The notes beneath the pieces were generated by a model. That model saw only the letters and a list, made by a program, of their open reading frames with translations. It did no database searches and was not told where the DNA came from. A stretch of DNA of 64,000 nt, from contig NZ_CP016353.1 of NCBI RefSeq assembly GCF_002240355.1, positions 6,611,001 to 6,675,000 on the forward strand, in the 5' to 3' direction. Shown here piece after piece: positions 45,124-53,375 of this stretch. The translations under genes and the position numbers were made by a program. This DNA comes from Prauserella marina (GTDB taxonomy: Bacteria; Actinomycetota; Actinomycetes; Mycobacteriales; Pseudonocardiaceae). Each line of letters begins with the position of its first letter. Positions within the stretch are counted from its first letter, which is position 1.

Positions 45124-45482
45124 GCGACGATCCGGAGCGGCTGCTCGCCGAGGCACTGCGGGCGCAGGCGAGGCATGCGCCACCGCAGCAGAAGGCGGCG
45201 ACCCGGTGGGAACCGCAGGCCGCGCCGAGCCTGCCACCCGTTGTCGAGACACCTGGTGGTTACGGTCTGCTGTCCGGCGCGGGTGAGGGTTCGCTCGAAA
45301 GGGAACGCGCGGCACTCGACGCATTGGCGGCCGAACAACCGCGGGCAATTACCACCCAATCGGATAAAGACGGCAAGGCGGAAACGCGCGACGAACCACT
45401 CGCTTTGCGCTGGATTGTCTTGCTGACAGTGCTACTCGGCCTTGCCGCTGGAGCCGTCGTCGGGCTTTTGACATTGGTGTGA
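45120..45482 (+). CDS. C-tail-anchored hypothetical membrane protein
   Basis: The 120-residue protein starts MSDDPERLLAEALRAQARHAPPQQ at ATG 45120, overlapping the MerR stop (ATGA). About 95 polar residues rich in Ala/Pro/Glu precede a single C-terminal helix (LRWIVLLTVLLGLAAGAVVGLL), so it is a tail-anchored inner-membrane protein with most of its mass inside. The coupling to the MerR gene suggests joint function. I do not recognise the family. Confidence 0.8.
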   Translation: MSDDPERLLAEALRAQARHAPPQQKAATRWEPQAAPSLPPVVETPGGYGLLSGAGEGSLERERAALDALAAEQPRAITTQSDKDGKAETRDEPLALRWIVLLTVLLGLAAGAVVGLLTLV

Positions 45483-45524
45483 GGTCGCTGAGGGCGCACA
45501 GTTCGACCCTGTACCTTGAGCATC

Positions 45525-46190
45525 GTGATGCTTGCGCAGACACCAGCCGAAATGTCGATCATGCCGGATTGGCTCAATCCGGAGCATCTGCTCTCCGGCC
45601 TTGGTCCAGCCGTCATTGCGGTGCTGTGCCTGATCCTTTTTGTCGAAAGCTGCATCTTTCCCGTGCTTCCCGGTGATTCATTACTGTTCACCGCCGGTCT
45701 TTTCGTGGCGAACGGAAGTCTCGAAGCACCACTGTGGCTGGTGTGCGTACTGGCAACCGTCGCGGCGATCGTTGGCAACGCGCTCGGCTACGGCATCGGC
45801 TGGAAGGTCGGCCCGAAGCTGTTCAACAGGCCGGATTCCCGCTTCTTCAAGCAGGAGTACGTCGACAAGACCCATGCCTTCCTCGAAAAACACGGACCGA
45901 AGGCCGTCGTGCTCGCCAGGTTCGTTCCGTTCGTGCGCACGTTCATCACCTGGATCGCCGGTATCGGCAGGATGGAGCCGAAGAAGTACTTCACGTACAC
46001 GATCATCGGCGGGATCCTGTGGGCCACCGGGCTCATCGTGCTCGGCGCTCTGCTCGGCAACATCGCCTTCATCAAGGAGAACGTCGACGCGATCTTCATC
46101 CTGATCGTGCTGGTTTCCGTACTGCCGATCCTTTTCGAATACCTCAAGAGCCGCAGGGGAAAGAAGGCGGCGGCCAAGCAGGAGCACTGA
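45525..46190 (+). CDS. DedA-family membrane protein
   Basis: The 221-residue SNARE-associated/DedA protein has ILFVESCIFPVLPGDSLLFTAG with the conserved acidic residue and GDS, GNALGYGIGWKVG, and VVLARFVPFVRTFITWIAGIGRM with the two signature Arg. Family members act as flippases for phosphatidylethanolamine or undecaprenyl phosphate and support membrane energetics. GTG 45525 lies eight bases after TACCTT; ATG 45528 is equally possible. A second DedA gene lies at 51.9 kb. Confidence 0.93.
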   Translation: MMLAQTPAEMSIMPDWLNPEHLLSGLGPAVIAVLCLILFVESCIFPVLPGDSLLFTAGLFVANGSLEAPLWLVCVLATVAAIVGNALGYGIGWKVGPKLFNRPDSRFFKQEYVDKTHAFLEKHGPKAVVLARFVPFVRTFITWIAGIGRMEPKKYFTYTIIGGILWATGLIVLGALLGNIAFIKENVDAIFILIVLVSVLPILFEYLKSRRGKKAAAKQEH

Positions 46191-46198
46191 TCTCGCGC

Positions 46199-47596
46199 TC
46201 AATCGAGCGAGAACATCGACCCCGGATTGAATAGATTTCCGGGGTCGAGTGCTTTCTTGAGCCTGCGATGCACGTCGAGCCCGATGGGACCCAGTTCGCG
46301 TTCGAGCCATTCCTGTTTGAACTTGCCGACGCCGTGTTCACCGGTAATCGTGCCGCCGAGCGAAAGTCCGAGCTCCAGTATGGCGTCGAATGCCCGTTTT
46401 GCCCTTCCGAATTCGGATTCGACGGCGGCGTCGTAAACAACGGTCGGGTGCATGTTTCCGTCGCCCGCGTGCCCGCACACCGCGATTTTCAGTCCCGCTT
46501 CGGCGCTGATCCGCTCGCAGCCCTCGATCAACTCGGCGATGCGAGTGCGTGGCACGCAGACGTCGTCGGTCATCGTCGCCCCGTAGGCCGAGATCGCGTA
46601 GTGCACCGAGCGCCGCGCCTTCATCAGCAGCTCACCCTCCGCGAAGTCGTCGGTGGCGTGAACCAGTTCGGCGCCTGCCGCTTCGCAGACCTTCGCGATG
46701 GCGGCGAGTTCGGCCGTCGCCGCTTCGCCTCCGACATCGGACTGACACAGCAACAGCGTGCCGCCTTCGGTTCCAGCGCCGAGATCGGTGTTGAGGTGGC
46801 GCTGCACGGCGTCGATCGTGGTCGCGTCCATGATCTCCATGAGCGAGGGGACAAGTCCCGCCCTCACGACGCCGCTGACCGCGGCTCCCGCGTCGCGCGA
46901 GGAACCGAACGCGGCGACGAGAGTTCCCGGCGCGTGCGGAAGCGGGCGCAACGCCAGCGTCGCGCGGGTGATCACTCCCAGCGTTCCCTCACTGCCGACG
47001 AACAGCTTGGTGAGGTCGTAGCCCGCGACTCCCTTGACGGTGCGCCGTCCCGTCGTGAGCAGCGAGCCGTCGGCGAGTACGACGTCGAGCCCCAGCACTG
47101 AATCGGCGGTCACCCCGTACTTCACGCAGCACAGCCCGCCCGCGTTGGTGGCGAGGTTTCCGCCGATCGTGCACCAGTCGAAGCTCGAAGGGTCGGGGGC
47201 GTAGAAGAGGCCGTGTTCGGCGACCGCTTCTCTCAGCTTGAGGTTGACGACGCCAGGCTCGACGACGGCCAGCCTGTTGTCGGCGTCGATTTCGACGATC
47301 CGGTCGAGTTTCGTGGTGACCAGAACGACGCAGCCCTCGATCGCGTTGGCTCCGCCGCTGATCCCGCTTCCCGCGCCGCGCGGCACGATGGGCACTCCCG
47401 CGGCCGAGCAGCACCGCACGACGGCCCGCACTCCCGCGACGTCGGCTGGCAGCACGACGGCCAGCGGCTTTCCCGAGGGCGCGAGCGGCATCTCGTCTCT
47501 GGCATAGGCGGCGGTCACGTCGGGGTCGGTGAGGACGGCTTCGGCGCCGAGAGCGGCGCGCAGGTCGGAAAGCAATGCGGTGCCAGGCTCTTCCAT
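46199..47596 (-). CDS. FAD-linked 2-hydroxy-acid oxidase (GlcD/D-lactate dehydrogenase-like)
   Basis: The 465-residue protein has the PCMH FAD domain (VLPADVAGVRAVVRC, VPRGAGSGISGGANAIEG, GLFYAPDPSSFDWCTIGGNLATNAGG). It also has the FAD-oxidase C-terminal domain with AVCGHAGDGNMHPTVVYD and TGEHGVGKFKQEWL. It oxidises a 2-hydroxy acid such as glycolate or D-lactate and passes electrons to the membrane or another carrier. No GlcE/GlcF partners are adjacent, so it is a stand-alone type. The substrate is inferred by family. Confidence 0.94.
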   Translation of the reverse strand: MEEPGTALLSDLRAALGAEAVLTDPDVTAAYARDEMPLAPSGKPLAVVLPADVAGVRAVVRCCSAAGVPIVPRGAGSGISGGANAIEGCVVLVTTKLDRIVEIDADNRLAVVEPGVVNLKLREAVAEHGLFYAPDPSSFDWCTIGGNLATNAGGLCCVKYGVTADSVLGLDVVLADGSLLTTGRRTVKGVAGYDLTKLFVGSEGTLGVITRATLALRPLPHAPGTLVAAFGSSRDAGAAVSGVVRAGLVPSLMEIMDATTIDAVQRHLNTDLGAGTEGGTLLLCQSDVGGEAATAELAAIAKVCEAAGAELVHATDDFAEGELLMKARRSVHYAISAYGATMTDDVCVPRTRIAELIEGCERISAEAGLKIAVCGHAGDGNMHPTVVYDAAVESEFGRAKRAFDAILELGLSLGGTITGEHGVGKFKQEWLERELGPIGLDVHRRLKKALDPGNLFNPGSMFSLD

Positions 47597-47754
47597 GGGG
47601 CAACGCTAACGCGCCCAGGAAGCCCTTGAACGCAACGTGATCGGGTGATGACACACCGCTTTACATGCTTGCGTGTGACAACCAACGTGTCTTCGCCCAC
47701 AGCGAAAGTAATTGAGTTGCGCAGGCCACCCGCCCAGGGACATCCTTGCGGAAG

Positions 47755-47766
47755 ACAACTAGTTGT
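47755..47766. promoter_or_regulatory. Candidate operator of the MarR-MFS-YceI operon
   Basis: ACAACTAGTTGT is a perfect 12-bp palindrome, 44 bases before the MarR start and 158 bases from the divergent oxidase gene. Its AT content and spacing fit a MarR/OhrR-type site, close to the OhrR-like form ACAATTxAATTGT. Autoregulation by the downstream MarR protein is inferred. Confidence 0.65.
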
Positions 47767-47809
47767 AGTGGTCAATCAAGACATTGGTGATGAAAGAAAA
47801 GAACTGCTC

Positions 47810-48352
47810 ATGGCACCTGCGACCGGGCATGCCGAGTCGACCGGACATCAGCCGACAGCCGAGGAACTGGTTGTCGCCGACGAACTCGGCAAGCAGATGG
47901 TCCGCTTCATGCGAGCGATCTCCCGCGCGAAAGCGCAGGCGACCAAGCACGGCCCCGACGGCATCGAGCGCGCCGCGTACGCGATTCTCTTCACCCTCGT
48001 CAACGACGGCCCTCAGCGCGCGAGCAAACTCGCCGACGCCTTGCACTCGGACATCTCGACCATCAGCAGGCAAAGCAGTTCGCTTGTTCAGCACGGTCTC
48101 GTAGAACGCCAATCCGACCCCGGCGACCGGCGAGCCAGCCTGCTCGCGCCAACAGCTGAGGGGATCCGGGTTTTCGAGGAGAACCGGCGGCTTCGCGGGC
48201 AATGGATCGCGACGCTGCTCGCCGAATGGCCGGAAGCCGACCGCGACTCGCTGACAGCGCTGCTTGCCAGGTTCAACAGCGAGCTTGAGCGGTTCACTCC
48301 GGTTTCCACAGATCCGCCGGGGGACGGCAACACCGAGGGGGACGACGCATGA
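47810..48352 (+). CDS. MarR-family transcriptional regulator
   Basis: The 180-residue winged-helix protein has ELGKQMVRFMRAISRAKAQ, DGIERAAYAILFTLVNDGPQRASKLADAL, the recognition helix SDISTISRQSSSLVQHGLV, and the wing RQSDPGDRRASLLAPTAEG. ATG 47810 was chosen as the first start after the palindrome; the longer frame crosses the operator. Its stop overlaps the start of the MFS gene by four bases (ATGA), giving translational coupling of the repressor and transporter. No cysteine suitable for peroxide sensing is present, so a drug or lipid ligand is more likely. Confidence 0.93.
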   Translation: MAPATGHAESTGHQPTAEELVVADELGKQMVRFMRAISRAKAQATKHGPDGIERAAYAILFTLVNDGPQRASKLADALHSDISTISRQSSSLVQHGLVERQSDPGDRRASLLAPTAEGIRVFEENRRLRGQWIATLLAEWPEADRDSLTALLARFNSELERFTPVSTDPPGDGNTEGDDA

Positions 48353-51000
48353 CATCCACTGTGGACAAACCGTCCGCATCGAATGGCACTGAGGAAGAGG
48401 GTTTCAACCTCAGCCACCGGCAGATCGTGGTCATCCTGATCGGACTGATGACGGGGATGTTCCTCGCCGCGCTCGATCAGACCATCGTCGGTACGGCGAT
48501 CCGCACGATCGCCGACGACCTGAACGGCCTCAGCCTTCAGGCGTGGATCACGACGGCTTACCTGATCACGGCGACCATCGCGACTCCGATCTACGGCAAG
48601 CTTTCCGACATCTACGGCCGCAAGCCGTTCTATCTCGCCGCCATCACGATCTTCCTCGTCGGTTCGATCGGTTGTAGCTTCGCGCAGAGCATGTACCAAC
48701 TCGCGGCGTTCCGCGCCGTGCAGGGTCTCGGCGCGGGTGGCCTGATGTCGCTCGCGTTGACGATTCTCGGCGACATCGTTCCGCCTCGTCGCAGGGCCAA
48801 GTACCAGGGGTTCTTCCTCGCCGTCTTCGGCACGTCGACGGTGCTCGGTCCCGTGCTCGGCGGCTTCTTCGCCGGCCTCGACTCGTTCCTTTCCGTCGAG
48901 GGCTGGCGCTGGGTGTTTCTCGTGAACGCCCCGCTGGGAATCATCGCCCTCTTCGTGGTCGCGAAGGTGCTCAACGTGCCGCACCAGCGACACGACCACC
49001 GCATCGACTGGTGGGGCGGGCTCGCGCTCGTCGTCTGCCTCGTCCCGCTGCTGCTGATCGCGGAACAAGGCCGCGAATGGGGCTGGGGCTCTCAAGCCGC
49101 GCTGCTCTGCTACGGAATCGGCGGAGTCGGGCTCGTCATGTTCCTGCTGATCGAGCGGAAGATGAAGGACGAGGCGCTGATCCCGTTGCGGCTGTTCCGC
49201 AACTCGACCTTCAGCGTCGCGATCGCGGGCGGTGTCATCGTCGGTGTCGCCATGTTCGGCTCGATCATGCTGATCCCGCAATACCTCCAGATCGTGCAGG
49301 GCTACACGCCGACGGAGGCGGGTCTGCTCTCACTGCCGCTCATGGTCGGCGTGATGTCGGGTTCCGTGCTGTCCGGCCAGTTGACCTCAAGGACGGGGCG
49401 CTACAAGGTCTTCCCTGTCGTCGGTACGGCGCTCATGACCATCGGCATGCTGCTGTTCGCGCAGGTGCGCTGGGACAGCCCGATCTGGCAACCGCTCGTG
49501 TTCATGGCCGTCATCGGGCTCGGACTCGGCGGCTGCATGCAGACCCTGATCATCGCCGTGCAGAACGCCGGTCCTCGCAGGGACATGGGCGTTTCCACCG
49601 CGTCGGCCACGTTCTTCCGGCAGATCGGTGGAACGCTCGGTGTCGCGGTGTTCCTCTCGATCCTGTTCAGCACACTGACCGGCAAGATCACGGCGGCGTT
49701 CCAGGCCGAAGGCGTCGATCCGGCCGCGATGAACGCGGCAGGCGGCGACATCATGCAGGACTCGTCGTTCCTGAACGCGCTGCCGATCGAGCAGGCGAAG
49801 CCCTTCTTGATCGGGTTCACCGACTCCATCAACCTCGTGTTCTACATCGGGGCAGGGGTCGCCGCGCTCGCGTTCCTCGTACTGCTGTTCATGAAGGAGA
49901 TCCCGCTCGCCGACGGTGCCCCGAAGGCGTCCCCGATGGAAGGCGGCGAGGCGCTGGTTGACGACGGCGACGACGGCGACGACGCTGCCGAGAAAACCGC
50001 GGAGACCGACGAAGCGGACCGGGTCGCCAGGGAAGCGGCGCTGCTCGACGCCGACGAAGCCCTCACCGAACCCGCACTCGTCACGGCGGGACGACACTCG
50101 CTGCCCCAACACAACGGCAACGGTCAGCTCAAGGCCACCGCGAGCGGCGCGCCGATCGTGGCCGGACTCGGTGACGCGGACGAAGTCGTCGAAACCACGC
50201 GGGTCCCTGGGCAATCGATCACTGGACACGTCAGAAGGCAGGACGGGTCGGCCGTCGCGGCGGCGGCGCTCACGCTGATCGATCAAAAGGGAAGGCAGGT
50301 CGGCAGGAGCACGGGCCTCGCCGACGGCGGTTATCTTGTCGAAACGCCGGGCTCCGGCACCTACGTGCTGATCGTGTCGGCAGGCGGTTACCAGCCGCAG
50401 GCATCCAGCGTCGTCGTCAACGACAACGGCGCGACGACGAGGCTGGACATCACGCTGACCGGTTCCGGAGAGGTCACCGGCTTCGTCCGCTCCTCGACGG
50501 AAGGAACCCCACTGCCCGGCGTCACCGTGACGCTCGCCGATTCCCGGGGCGAGGTCACCGGGGCGGCCATCACGCAGGACGACGGCCGGTACTCGTTCAC
50601 CGGGGTCGGCGCGGGCAGCTACACGCTGGTGGCCAGCGGCGAAGGGTTCCGGCCCTGCGCGGTGACGCTGACCGTCCCCGACAGCGGAGTGCTCAGCCAC
50701 GATGTCGAACTGACCGGCGCGGCCTTGCTCTCCGGCACTGCTCGCACCGAGGGTGACCGGGTCGTCGGAGACGCCCGCGTCACCGTTCTCGACGCCGAGG
50801 GCAACGTCGCGGCGGTCGCGAGGACCGACGATTCGGGCAGGTACGTCGTGAGCGATCTGCCAGCCGGCAACTACACGGTCGTCGCCAGCGGGTATCCGCC
50901 AGCGGCGAGCGAGGTGAGGCTCGATGGCGGCGAGGCAGAGCACGACGTGCGACTCGGGTACGACAAGGCGATCGACGACCTGACCGGACCGCAGTACTGA
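48349..51000 (+). CDS. DHA2 MFS exporter fused to three carboxypeptidase-regulatory-like domains
   Basis: The 883-residue protein has a 14-helix EmrB/QacA-like transporter (about 20-520; LAALDQTIVGTAIRTIADDL, TAYLITATIATPIYGKLSDIYGRK, VLGPVLGGFFAG). An acidic linker (about 530-615) leads to three beta-sandwich repeats of about 85 residues starting near 622, 705 and 790. Each repeat has xGxVR/A...G..V.GA.VTL.D..G, followed by D.GGRY.....PAGSYTLVASG. The C-terminus of a 14-helix MFS protein faces the cytoplasm, so these usually extracellular domains would lie inside. The stop overlaps the next start (TGATG). Expression should follow the MarR repressor. The cargo is unknown. Confidence 0.92.
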   Translation: MTSTVDKPSASNGTEEEGFNLSHRQIVVILIGLMTGMFLAALDQTIVGTAIRTIADDLNGLSLQAWITTAYLITATIATPIYGKLSDIYGRKPFYLAAITIFLVGSIGCSFAQSMYQLAAFRAVQGLGAGGLMSLALTILGDIVPPRRRAKYQGFFLAVFGTSTVLGPVLGGFFAGLDSFLSVEGWRWVFLVNAPLGIIALFVVAKVLNVPHQRHDHRIDWWGGLALVVCLVPLLLIAEQGREWGWGSQAALLCYGIGGVGLVMFLLIERKMKDEALIPLRLFRNSTFSVAIAGGVIVGVAMFGSIMLIPQYLQIVQGYTPTEAGLLSLPLMVGVMSGSVLSGQLTSRTGRYKVFPVVGTALMTIGMLLFAQVRWDSPIWQPLVFMAVIGLGLGGCMQTLIIAVQNAGPRRDMGVSTASATFFRQIGGTLGVAVFLSILFSTLTGKITAAFQAEGVDPAAMNAAGGDIMQDSSFLNALPIEQAKPFLIGFTDSINLVFYIGAGVAALAFLVLLFMKEIPLADGAPKASPMEGGEALVDDGDDGDDAAEKTAETDEADRVAREAALLDADEALTEPALVTAGRHSLPQHNGNGQLKATASGAPIVAGLGDADEVVETTRVPGQSITGHVRRQDGSAVAAAALTLIDQKGRQVGRSTGLADGGYLVETPGSGTYVLIVSAGGYQPQASSVVVNDNGATTRLDITLTGSGEVTGFVRSSTEGTPLPGVTVTLADSRGEVTGAAITQDDGRYSFTGVGAGSYTLVASGEGFRPCAVTLTVPDSGVLSHDVELTGAALLSGTARTEGDRVVGDARVTVLDAEGNVAAVARTDDSGRYVVSDLPAGNYTVVASGYPPAASEVRLDGGEAEHDVRLGYDKAIDDLTGPQY

Positions 51001-51821
51001 TGCCCGGTATCTCCGGGATCGTGCGCTCCGCTGACGGCTGGGCTGTCGAGCACGCGGTGCTGACGGTGACCGACCCGAGAGGGCGGCAAGCCGCACGCTC
51101 GCAGGCCGACGCGAACGGAGCCGTGCTCACCGAACCGCTCGCTCCCGGCGTCTACACGGTGGTGGTGACGGCGGCCGGCTACCAGCCGGTCGCCCGCACC
51201 ACCCAGGTCGCCACTGACGGATCGGGATCGATCGGCCAGGTCAGGCTCACCCCAGAGGACGGGGCGATCGAACTGCCGCCAGAGGGTCCGTGGGTCATCG
51301 ACCCCATGCACTCCTCGCTCGTGGTCACCGCGCGTCATCTCGGGATCGCGAGCATAAAGGCGCGGTTTCCCGAACTGTCGGGAAGCATCGTCGTCGAGCG
51401 GCCCGTCGAACGCTCGTCCGTGCGAGCCGAGATCGAAGCGACGAGCATCGACACCGGCATCAAGATGCGCGACGACCACCTCCGTTCCGCCGAATTTCTC
51501 GACGTCGAGAAGTACCCGACTATCGGCTTCGTCAGCACAGGGCTGCGGCAGCGCGACGGCGAGCAATGGCAGTTGTTCGGCGAGTTGAGCCTGCACGGGA
51601 GGCGCAGGGAGATCGAACTCGACCTCCGCTACGGCGGTTTCGGTCCGGATCCATGGGGTGGCGTCCGAGCCGCTTTCCACGCCGAGACCCAGTTGAGCCG
51701 TTCGGACTTCGCGATCGACTACAACGCCATGGTGCGCGCGGGTGTCGCGGCGGTGGGAACGACGGTTAAGGTCGAGTTGGATATTCAAGCACTGAGGGGG
51801 AACACGCTCCCCGACCTCTGA
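51000..51821 (+). CDS. YceI-like lipocalin protein with N-terminal carboxypeptidase-regulatory-like domain
   Basis: The 273-residue protein has an N-terminal beta-sandwich (about 1-85; GISGIVRSADGWAVEHAVLTV, LAPGVYTVVVTAAGYQPV) of the same type as the three in the transporter. A YceI domain follows (about 95-268; GPWVIDPMHSSLVVTARHLGIAS, IDTGIKMRDDHLRSAEFLDVEKYPTI, GELSLHGRRREIEL). YceI proteins are beta-barrels that bind polyisoprenoid or other long lipids. No signal peptide is present, so it should be cytoplasmic, on the same side as the transporter tail. Coupled translation suggests a complex in which YceI hands a lipid to the exporter; that is inference. Confidence 0.9.
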   Translation: MPGISGIVRSADGWAVEHAVLTVTDPRGRQAARSQADANGAVLTEPLAPGVYTVVVTAAGYQPVARTTQVATDGSGSIGQVRLTPEDGAIELPPEGPWVIDPMHSSLVVTARHLGIASIKARFPELSGSIVVERPVERSSVRAEIEATSIDTGIKMRDDHLRSAEFLDVEKYPTIGFVSTGLRQRDGEQWQLFGELSLHGRRREIELDLRYGGFGPDPWGGVRAAFHAETQLSRSDFAIDYNAMVRAGVAAVGTTVKVELDIQALRGNTLPDL

Positions 51822-51942
51822 ACCACCATCACCCGAGCATGGGCCGCCCTGCCCGACACCTGTGACGTGCCGACCTGGCGGAGACCGCGACCGACACCTC
51901 GGGGTTAGGACTGCACCGAGGATGACACGTACTCTGCCGAAC

Positions 51943-52614
51943 GTGAGTGTTGTGCACGCTGAAGCCGCTGGTATGGGCCTTGACTGGCTCGCGACAGCGG
52001 GCCCATTGCTCGTGTGGGCCATCGTGCTCAGCTTCGTTTTCGTCGAGTGCGCGCTGATCGTCGGGTTGTTCCTTCCCGGCGATTCGTTGCTGTTCGCGGC
52101 AGGTGTCGTGCTGGCCCAGCACGCCGCCGAAGGGCACGCGTGGGGCCTGTCGGTGGCGGCGCTACTGATCGCGATCGTCGGCAATCAGGTAGGCTACTAC
52201 ATCGGGAGACAGACGGGGACCCGGTTCATCGCCCGCAGGGGCGGCAAGGTGCTGAACCAGGCGAACCTCGAACGCGCGAGAGCCTTCCTCAACAGGAAGG
52301 GCTTCCTCGCGATCGTCGCGGCCCGCTGGATCCCGTGGGTCCGCACCCTCGCGCCACTGATCGCGGGAGCGGCTCGCATGGACTCGCGACGGTTCGCGCT
52401 GGCCACGGCCCTCGGCGCGGTGCTGTGGGTGCCGACGCTCGTGCTGCTCGGCTACTACGCGGCCGGGCTGCTCGACGCGTTGCCGTGGCTCAAGACGGTG
52501 TTCGTCTGGGGGAGCGTCGCCTTCTTCGTGGTCGGCACGGCGTTCGGGTTCTGGCGCTACCGGCAGGAGATGAAGCGGCCCGTCGACGACGGCACCGAAC
52601 CCGTCCAGGCCTGA
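51943..52614 (+). CDS. DedA-family membrane protein (second copy)
   Basis: The 223-residue protein has FVFVECALIVGLFLPGDSLLFAAG, GNQVGYYIGRQTGTRF, and AARWIPWVRTLAPLIAGAARMDSRRF with the signature Arg residues, and a C-terminal helix. GTG 51943 follows TACTCT by seven bases, indicating a leaderless mRNA; ATG 51922 would lie ahead of the -10. It shares the fold of the DedA protein at 45.5 kb but is clearly a separate paralogue. It ends directly against the convergent VOC gene. Confidence 0.92.
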   Translation: MSVVHAEAAGMGLDWLATAGPLLVWAIVLSFVFVECALIVGLFLPGDSLLFAAGVVLAQHAAEGHAWGLSVAALLIAIVGNQVGYYIGRQTGTRFIARRGGKVLNQANLERARAFLNRKGFLAIVAARWIPWVRTLAPLIAGAARMDSRRFALATALGAVLWVPTLVLLGYYAAGLLDALPWLKTVFVWGSVAFFVVGTAFGFWRYRQEMKRPVDDGTEPVQA

Positions 52615-53025
52615 TCACTGCCGGTCGGCCCACACTTCGAGCTGGATTCCGTCGGGGTCCCGGAACACCACGACCTCGGAATCGGGGGCGATCAACGACG
52701 GCGCGGCCGGGGTGAACGTGACGCCGTACTCGGCGAGGCGTTGTTCCCACTGTTGCAGTTCCGCCCTTGAACCGACCTTGAACGCCACGTGGTCGAGGCC
52801 GGTTCTTCGTTCGTCGAAGGCGGGACGCTCCACGCGGGAGTGCTGAACGAGCACGATGGCGAACCCGTCACCTGGCGCCCTGAGTACGACCTTGCGGACA
52901 CCGGTGTGCGGGTCCTCGCGCCTGTCGACCTCTTCGAAGTCGAGCACCCTGACGTACCAGGGCACGCTACGGTCGACATCGGTGACCGTGAGGGCGAGAT
53001 GATGCACGCACGTCAGTTTCGACAT
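52615..53025 (-). CDS. VOC-superfamily (glyoxalase/dioxygenase-fold) protein
   Basis: The 136-residue protein consists of one paired beta-alpha-beta-beta-beta module set: MSKLTCVHHLALTVTDVDRSVPWYVRVLDFEEV, TGLDHVAFKVGSRAELQQWEQRL, and VVVFRDPDGIQLEVWAD with the terminal metal Glu. Metal His/Glu positions are present (HHLAL, LDHVAF, LEVW), so it may be an active lyase or dioxygenase, or a resistance-type binder. ATG 53025 matches the family start; the longer frame reaches into the DnaA-box region. The substrate is unknown. Confidence 0.88.
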   Translation of the reverse strand: MSKLTCVHHLALTVTDVDRSVPWYVRVLDFEEVDRREDPHTGVRKVVLRAPGDGFAIVLVQHSRVERPAFDERRTGLDHVAFKVGSRAELQQWEQRLAEYGVTFTPAAPSLIAPDSEVVVFRDPDGIQLEVWADRQ

Positions 53026-53084
53026 GCCGTCGCAACCGTCCTTCCACCCCCGAGCTCGCCTGGGCGACCGGCCAGGGGCCACCT

Positions 53085-53366
53085 TGTGGACAACCAACTT
53101 TCCGGCCCGTCCTGAATTCTCGGGCAGAAGATTGCCACATGCTCGCCAGGTGGCTGGAATGCGATGGCGCTGTAACCATGCCGTACTCACCGCTCACTTC
53201 CACAATGCACGTCCACCTGCGCATTTTGCTCAAGAGGAAGCGCCGAGGAAGATTCACCTCACCCGCGCGGGGCACCGGCCGGTCACCCGGGGTCACGTGA
53301 GTTGTCGACAGGAGTTATCCACCTGTGGATAACTCGCACTTGTCCACAGCTTCTGTGGACAAGTGC
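53085..53366. promoter_or_regulatory. DnaA-box cluster with two adjacent palindromes
   Basis: Perfect or near DnaA boxes: TTGTCCACA at 53093-53085 (minus), 53340-53348 (plus) and 53362-53354 (minus); TTATCCACA at 53332-53324 (minus). One-mismatch boxes: TTATCCACC 53315-53323 and TTGTCGACA 53302-53310. The right-hand boxes form two hairpins: arms 53312-53322/53325-53335 and 53336-53349/53353-53366. It lies in a 350-bp gap without genes. The hairpins are also placed to terminate the kinase gene that ends at 53376. No dnaA, dnaN or AT-rich unwinding region is nearby, so it is not an obvious oriC. Confidence 0.7.
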
Positions 53367-53375
53367 GAAATCCGC

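Noticed and set aside
48349-51000. Reading the MFS C-terminal repeats as extracellular adhesin domains
   Set aside because: The domain type is often external, but the 14-helix transporter places its C-terminus inside and the coupled YceI protein has no signal peptide.
53085-53366. A chromosomal replication origin
   Set aside because: DnaA boxes are present, but there is no AT-rich unwinding segment and no dnaA, dnaN, recF, gyrB or rpmH beside it.
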